Assembly (NCBI GenBank): GCA_043782485.1
Contig: JAYWAL010000023.1
Span: 1 to 64,000 of the forward strand
Direction: 5' to 3'
Source: JANXUC01 sp043782485
GTDB taxonomy: Bacteria; Acidobacteriota; Terriglobia; Terriglobales; Acidobacteriaceae
DNA length: 64,000 bases
Positions 61,636 through 64,000 of the stretch are shown in pieces. Below the pieces are notes generated by a model. The model had not been told where the DNA came from. It searched no databases and saw only the letters and a program-made list of their open reading frames with translations. The first letter of the stretch is position 1; every line of letters starts with the position of its first letter. The translations under genes were made by a program, and so were the position numbers.

Positions 61636-62625
61636 TTAGCGGCGCAGGGCGACGGTCTTCCGAAATGCAACTACATTTCGATTGTGTTCACTTAGATTGT
61701 GGGCGAAGCGGTGGTGGCCGTGCCCATCGCTGACGAAGTAGTAGAAGTCGGAGGTCGCGGGGTGCATGGCGGCTTCGAGCGCCAGACGTCCTGGGTTGCC
61801 AATCGGCCCAGGCGGGAGGCCAGCATAGCGATAGGTGTTGTAAGGAGAGTTGATCCACATATCCGAGTGGTGCAGCGCGCCCGAATACGTGCCGTTGAGT
61901 AAATGTGCATAAATCACGCTGGGATCGGCGTCCAACGCGATTTTCTTGTTCAGGCGGTTGTAGTAAACGGAGGCGACCATGCCGCGCTCTTGGGACGCGC
62001 CCGTTTCTTTCTCCACGATGGATGCCATGGTCACGATCCGCGGGACATCCTGCGTATTGGCCAGATCCAGCGCGACGGCTTCTTTGCGGAAGCGGCGGAC
62101 CATTGTTTCCACGATGTCCTTCATGCCCTGCGTTCGGGTGAACTGGTAGGTATCTGGGAAAAGGTAGCCTTCGAGGGAGCCCGCCTGCGGGGCGAAATCT
62201 TCGATCAGGTTGGTCTGCCCGCGAGCTTGTTTCAGGAATTCGTCACGGGAGCCGAGTCCGGCCTCTTCCACGGCGTCGGCGATGTCAAACATGGTGTAGC
62301 CCTCGGGCACGACCACGGTGCGGACGAGGAAATCGCCACGGACGATGCGCTCGGTGACCTCGCGGGTGTCGGCGGAAGTGGAGAAAAGATATTCGCCCGC
62401 CTTCAGTCGCTCCCGGTTGTGCAGTCGGTGCCAGATCACGAACGCGGTAGCATTGCGGATGACGCCAGCGGATTGCAGCTCAACGGCAATGCGGTGCACG
62501 CTCCAGCCGGGGTGCAAAAATACCGTTTTTTGCCCCTCGGGCTGGAGAGGGAGATAGACCATGGCCGCAACCCAAGCGGCGACGCCGAGAATCCCGAGGA
62601 ACAACAATGCGAAAAGTTTCTTCAC
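61636..62625 (-). CDS. mltG: Endolytic murein transglycosylase MltG
   Basis: A 329-residue protein: an N-terminal helix (LFALLFLGILGVAAWVAAMV), a LysM-like part (FLHPGWSVHRIAVELQSAGV), then the YceG domain with the catalytic glutamate in MASIVEKETGASQERGMVAS and VYYNRLNKKIALDADPSVIY. NSPYNTYRYAGLPPGPIGNP lies near the active site. It cuts nascent peptidoglycan strands and is anchored in the inner membrane. Confidence 0.95.
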   Translation of the reverse strand: MKKLFALLFLGILGVAAWVAAMVYLPLQPEGQKTVFLHPGWSVHRIAVELQSAGVIRNATAFVIWHRLHNRERLKAGEYLFSTSADTREVTERIVRGDFLVRTVVVPEGYTMFDIADAVEEAGLGSRDEFLKQARGQTNLIEDFAPQAGSLEGYLFPDTYQFTRTQGMKDIVETMVRRFRKEAVALDLANTQDVPRIVTMASIVEKETGASQERGMVASVYYNRLNKKIALDADPSVIYAHLLNGTYSGALHHSDMWINSPYNTYRYAGLPPGPIGNPGRLALEAAMHPATSDFYYFVSDGHGHHRFAHNLSEHNRNVVAFRKTVALRR

Positions 62626-62750
62626 GCTGGTTTCAAAGTCGGCATCGAATGGAAACTGGGGCTGCTAACACACTCAGTTTAGACGACTTCCGCAGGCTGG
62701 AGCACGCCCCGCCGGTCGTAGGACGAAAGTTCTACAGCGGTGTCTAAATT

Positions 62751-62780
62751 CCTGTAGGCCTATCGCCTGTAGGCCTATCG
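62751..62780. repeat. Perfect 15-base tandem duplication upstream of the 62832 gene
   Basis: CCTGTAGGCCTATCG occurs twice back-to-back (62751-62765 and 62766-62780). AGGCCT is itself a palindrome. It sits 50 bases before the TTG start of the plus-strand gene and could change its promoter or leader. Confidence 0.8.
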
Positions 62781-62831
62781 AGAGTTGCGCCAGGTGGGGC
62801 TTGGGCCACAGAATCGAATACGGAGCCGATT

Positions 62832-64000
62832 TTGAGAATACGCACCCAGACCGGAAGTTGGCGATTGCCCAGTGCTCATCGGGTTGCAAGACCGCGCCGA
62901 GCCGCTGCGTGGATTTTGCTGCTTGCGGGGTGGTGCGGCGGCAGGCTAGGCGTAGCGCAGGAAGCCCCGAGCGAACAGGGGGACAGTCTGCAAGGGGTAG
63001 TCCTAAATAGCGTTACCCGAGAGCCGGTGGCGCGGGCGCTGGTTTCCTCGCCGGACAGCCACTTCGCGACCATGACCGATACCCAGGGACACTTCGCCTT
63101 GAAGCTACCCAGCCTGGGCGACGCCGCGAATCGGCCTACGGCTTTGTTCCCCCGCAAACCTGGATACATCACCGATATCAGCCAAAATTCGCAGCTGGAT
63201 ATAGCCACCAAAGAAATGACGCTCACGCTCACTCCGGAAGCGATGATTGTCGGCCACGTCTCGCTGGGGTCGGCCGAGGCGGCCGACAAGATGGATGTCG
63301 AAATCTATCGCCGTCAGGTGCAGATGCAGGATGGGCGTGGACAGTGGATCTCAGCCGGGCAAACCACCAGCCGCTCGAATGGCGAGTTTCGCTTTGCCGA
63401 CTTGCCCGCGGGAACTTACAAGCTGATGACCCATGAGCAGCTGGATCTTGACCAGCCCGTAGCGGCCCCGGATACCGCGCAACTGTTTGGCTATGCGCCG
63501 GTTTATTTTCCGGAGGCCAAGGACTTTGCCGGATCAGAAATCATCACGCTCGCGGCGGGGCAAACGTTTGAGGCGGATCTTTCCGTGACGCGTCAGCCCT
63601 ATTATCCGGTGAAGGTAGCGGTGACAAATGTTTCGGCGGTCGGGGTTGCGGTCAGCGTTTCCCCGGCGGCCAGCCTGGGACCGGGCTATGCCCTGGGCTA
63701 CAACCAGCAAACGCACACAATTGAAGGGCTGCTTCCCTCGGGAGTGTATTCGCTGCGGGCGTTTGGGTTCGCGGCTCCGTTAACCGCGGGGGAGCTGTCG
63801 TTCACGGTACACGATGCTCCTTATGTCACCGGCAAAATGACCCTGGTGCCGGCGCAATCCATCAGCATCAACGTTAAAAAAGAGTTCAGCACGCCAGACG
63901 AAACGGAAACCGAGGAATCAACGGGCCCGGTGGTGCAACTGCGCGGGCTGCGGCGCTACCTGAATGTGACGCTCGAACCAGCCGACGACTTTGCCCAACA
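62832..64000 (+). CDS. Secreted carboxypeptidase-regulatory-like domain protein (3' end outside window)
   Basis: An open frame of at least 389 codons that runs off the right edge. The TTG at 62832 has GGAG six bases upstream and gives a basic N-terminus and signal peptide (AAAWILLLAGWCGGRLGVAQ). An early CarboxypepD-reg-like domain (GVVLNSVTREPVARALVSSP, DTQGHFALKLP) follows, and later strands (GQWISAGQTTSRSNGEFRFA) repeat a similar beta-sandwich. Such domains are typical of TonB-dependent or surface proteins in this phylum, but no barrel is visible yet. It is divergent from mltG. Confidence 0.8.
   Translation, partial: MRIRTQTGSWRLPSAHRVARPRRAAAWILLLAGWCGGRLGVAQEAPSEQGDSLQGVVLNSVTREPVARALVSSPDSHFATMTDTQGHFALKLPSLGDAANRPTALFPRKPGYITDISQNSQLDIATKEMTLTLTPEAMIVGHVSLGSAEAADKMDVEIYRRQVQMQDGRGQWISAGQTTSRSNGEFRFADLPAGTYKLMTHEQLDLDQPVAAPDTAQLFGYAPVYFPEAKDFAGSEIITLAAGQTFEADLSVTRQPYYPVKVAVTNVSAVGVAVSVSPAASLGPGYALGYNQQTHTIEGLLPSGVYSLRAFGFAAPLTAGELSFTVHDAPYVTGKMTLVPAQSISINVKKEFSTPDETETEESTGPVVQLRGLRRYLNVTLEPADDFAQ

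Overview
The window reads as a chromosomal segment of a soil-type Acidobacteriota (Terriglobia/Koribacter-like). The reasons are the moderately high GC, the alternative complex III plus caa3-type oxidase cluster, large secreted peptidases and DUF1501/DUF1800 proteins, a PEGA-domain kinase-like protein, CRTAC1/ASPIC proteins, many TonB-C proteins, and several families of short palindromic intergenic repeats. This taxonomic call is inference from gene content. I see no phage, IS element, plasmid function or CRISPR array.

Layout. 1-10.3 kb (minus strand): a respiratory operon, actABCDEF, a small membrane protein, a SCO-type copper chaperone, coxB and the start of coxA. 10.6-15.7 kb (minus): an aldehyde dehydrogenase, an amidohydrolase-methyltransferase pair, and a DEAD-box helicase. 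16-21.3 kb: a YncE-like beta-propeller, a secreted metallo-beta-lactamase-fold protein, a selenocysteine tRNA gene (minus strand, 18151-18247), a PhzF-like protein, a lone receiver protein, a LolD-like ATPase and tRNA-Gly. 21.3-31.3 kb: a frameshifted ASCH gene, an S8 peptidase with a broken leader and SAVWGG repeats, tRNA-Cys, a CRTAC1-ASPIC-thioredoxin gene crossing an in-frame UGA, and a DUF1800/DUF1501 pair. 31.6-44 kb: a degenerate receiver-TonB fusion, PhoU, a PEGA pseudokinase, an ABHD18-like hydrolase, alr, a TonB-C protein, a Skp-like chaperone and bamA. 44-51 kb: a molybdopterin oxidoreductase, an S53 peptidase and a secreted protein of unknown function. 51-56 kb (minus): the translation cluster rplM-rpsI-rpsB-tsf-pyrH-frr. 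55.8-58.4 kb (minus): a probable metal/redox cluster (Cys-rich protein, outer-membrane protein, HMA-domain protein, TlpA). 58.5-64 kb: a secreted protein, an ABC permease, a LolA-like lipoprotein, mltG, and a divergent secreted protein cut by the window edge.

The most important observation is a selenocysteine theme. A canonical tRNA-Sec (anticodon TCA, 8-bp acceptor stem, long variable arm) lies in the same window as two genes that only make sense if UGA is read as selenocysteine. The first (56411-56938, minus) is a periplasmic heavy-metal-associated domain whose CxxC metal site is encoded UGA-N-F-UGA, giving UxxU. The second (23962-26808, plus) is a CRTAC1/FG-GAP-ASPIC-thioredoxin fusion with one in-frame UGA. 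That UGA is followed, at the spacing of the Escherichia coli fdhF SECIS, by a perfect 6-bp stem with a GGUCG loop. Neither gene would be annotated correctly under standard translation. selA, selB and selD are not in the window.

Two other genes (ASCH, and the S8 peptidase leader) carry single frameshifts. These may be real lesions or assembly errors and need read-level checking.
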